The translations under genes and the position numbers were made by a program. DNA of 64,000 nt from Meghimatium bilineatum (taxonomy: Eukaryota > Mollusca > Gastropoda > Stylommatophora > Philomycidae): NCBI GenBank assembly GCA_034231615.1, contig CM067317.1, positions 890,501 through 954,500 of the forward strand. The letters are read 5' to 3'. Of the stretch, positions 52,401-55,400 are shown piece after piece. The notes under the pieces were generated by a model that was given only the letters and a program-made list of their open reading frames with translations, searched no databases and was not told the DNA's origin. Position 1 is the first letter of the stretch, and each line of letters starts with the position of its first letter.

Positions 52401-55400
52401 CTTTCTTATTGACTTTATCATCTGTTTTTTCTGATGGTAGGTGATTGGTATATCTGGTTGGTCTTCGGCAGCACCTTCCTTAGCCAGTTGGTCTGCTTTT
52501 TCATTTCCTGGTATTCCACAGTGAGAGGGTATCCACTGCATGGTTACCCTATACTGGTAAGACAATTCGCTAAGTAGTTTTTTTAAGTCTGTTAGTTTTC
52601 CAGACTGGAGAGCTTGAAGCACTGACCTTGCATCTGTCAGGAATACCACAGGCTGTAGGTCAGAGTTGGAGTTCAGCAGTTTTTTAGCTGCCACACTAAT
52701 TGCCTGGATTTCTGCATCATAATTATTGCAGAATTTTCCTGTCGGTGTTCTGATTGTATCTCTAGGCTTGTGTGGATATTCTATATATACACCTGCACCT
52801 CCATTCCTCACAGCATTCTGTGCTGACCCATCTGTGTACACTCTGACCCATATATCTTGTGGATATTCCTCATCCAGGAAACTGAGGGTGATTGTCATTC
52901 GCTGCACACTGTTCTGTTCGTCCTCGCTTAGTATTCCTTTCACATGGGTCTGAATGTATATTGGCATTCCATGGCTTTCACTCCACGGGGTTTGCTCTGG
53001 TACAGACCTTAAGGGGCTGCCAACTTCAGGTAGGTCTGTAAGTTGTCTACGGAGTCGTTTAGCTTGATGGATAAAGCTGCTCCTTTTCAGTCGTCCCATT
53101 GCTAGATTTTTGAATCTTTCCTTCATTGGATGACTTGGCATACACTGAAACTTTTCTGCTTGAATTAGTACTTTTGTGTCTCTGCGTTCGCCAAGTGTTT
53201 GCATTCTTCCCATTTTCTGCATCTCTGCTATGGGTGTTGATTTCATTGCTCCCAACATTATTCTAAGTGCCTGGTTTTGCACTTTATCTAGATCTTGTAA
53301 TGTGGTGTTTGATGCAGGACACCACGCAGCTGAACCGTATTCCAGGTGTGGTCTTATGCCTTGCTGGTAAACTTTACTGAGTATATTTCCACTGGCTCCC
53401 CATGTGGTTCCACTTAGTTTTCTCAGGATAGCTAGCTTCCTCCTGGCTTTTGTTGTTGCTTTGTTTATGTGCTGCTTCCATGTCAGCTTATCATCAAAAG
53501 TAACTCCGAGGTATGTGGGTTGTTTGTCTTCTTTCAAGAGCTCTCCATCTATCTTGATATGACCAGTTTTTTGTTTTGGTGAGAGGGTAAAGAGTGTAGT
53601 GCTGCACTTATCTGTGTTAATGCTGACGCACCATCTATTAGCCCATAAGGTTAGGGCATCGATAGCTCTTTGTATTTGTTTAGTGGCCACTGTTGCATGT
53701 TCTTCCGTGCACCAGATCACCAGGTCGTCAGCATACATTGCCACTTTGATCCCGTGAGGTAGTTCAGCAACTAGGTCATTGATGTAAACCAAGAAAAGTG
53801 TGGGTGACAGGACTCCTCCCTGGGGGACTCCATGACGCAGTAGAACTTTCTTGCTCTTGCGACCATCTAATTGTACCCTGGCTCTTCTATTATGCAGGTA
53901 TGCTTTTACCCATTTGTACATTCTTGAGCTAACCCTGCAATTTCGCAATTTCTTTAGGAGCCCTTCTTTCCAGACCTTATCAAATGCTTTCCTGAGGTCT
54001 ATCCATGCTGCTAGTACCAGTTTCTTTTCTTGGAAGGCATCCTCAATCTCTTGGGAGAGGTAGGTTGCCTGATCTTCAGTAGAGTAGCACTGTCTGAAAC
54101 CTGCTTGCTGTGATACCAGAAGGTTTTCACTTTCAAGGTACCACTGCATCCTAAGATTGATAATGCGTTCCATTGTTTTACATAGACAGCTTGTGAGGCT
54201 GATGGGCCTGTAGTTGGAGACTGTGTTGCCATCTTTTCCTGATTTGAGGAGTGGTATCATTATTGCTTCTCTCCACGCCTGTGGTACATTACCTGTGGAC
54301 CAGCTTGTGTTAAAGATCTGCAGTAGCTTTGCTCTTGCTGCACTTCCCAGGTTTCTAATCATTTCATTGGACACTCCATCAGCTCCAGGGGACTTTTTCA
54401 TTTTCAATTTGGATATTGCATGCTCCAGTTCTCTCATTGTGATTGGTGCCTCCATGACTTCAGGTATAGGTTCACCTTGTCCAATGTTTTGCTGGTTCTC
54501 TCGAACCTCCTGTTGTTTGTCTGGGCTGACTTTGACGTTATTGTCTTCTGCAAAGGAATCTGCAAAGTAATCAGCTGCATGTTTACCTGTTAAAATGTTT
54601 CTATCTTTATAAAGTGTGATCCTGGTATTTCTCCCTGTACCTTCATCATTTAGTTGTTTTACAAGTTTCCATAATTTCCTAGTATCTCTTTCTAGGTTCA
54701 GCGACTCTGTTTTTTCTTTCCAGCTGCTCCGTCTGGCTTGTAACTTGGCTCTTTGAAATTTAGCCTTTGTTTGCTGATATTTGTTGTGATGTTCTTGGCT
54801 AGGTCTGTTCTCGGCCTGCTTTCTAGATGTTTCCATCTCATTTTGCAGCTTTTCCAGTTCATCATTCCAGTAGGGTTTGTAGTTTTTGCGTGCCCCCCTG
54901 GGTATGGTTTTACTAGCAGCATGCCAGGTCTGGTGTAGAGGTGGTGTGCCATGCTCTCGAGTAGAAGGTTGGTGAGTCTGCTGGCTGGTTAATAAGGATG
55001 AGATTATTTTCATCCTGCCAGCTCTCAAGTTCCTCACCTCTCTTGTCGATATGATCATAGCCCCAGCTCTGAGAGTGGCTGTTGAAGTCACCACACACCA
55101 TAAGCCTTTCTTTGTCTGGAATTGTGTCTAGTGCCAATGGTTTATCATTTGGGCAGTAGTAGTTCAGGAGATGGAATTCTGCACTGTCTGTTTTTAGGTG
55201 GAGCATCTGGTATTCTGCCCCGTCCATGTATACTTCCAGCTGACATGCGCTGATATTGTTTTTAACTAGTGTCAGAATTCCACCCTTTCGCCTGTCTTTT
55301 CGGTCAGATCGGTAGCACTGGTAGCCTCTGATTTTGAAGGCTATGTCGCTGCTGAGGTGTGTTTCTTGGATACAGCATATATTTACTTGTTCTTCACTGA

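Noticed and set aside
54925..55094. N-terminal extension of the LINE-B copy 2 RT frame up to 55094
   Set aside because: This stretch is the endonuclease read in the wrong frame, opened by the 251-bp deletion. It has no counterpart in the family protein.
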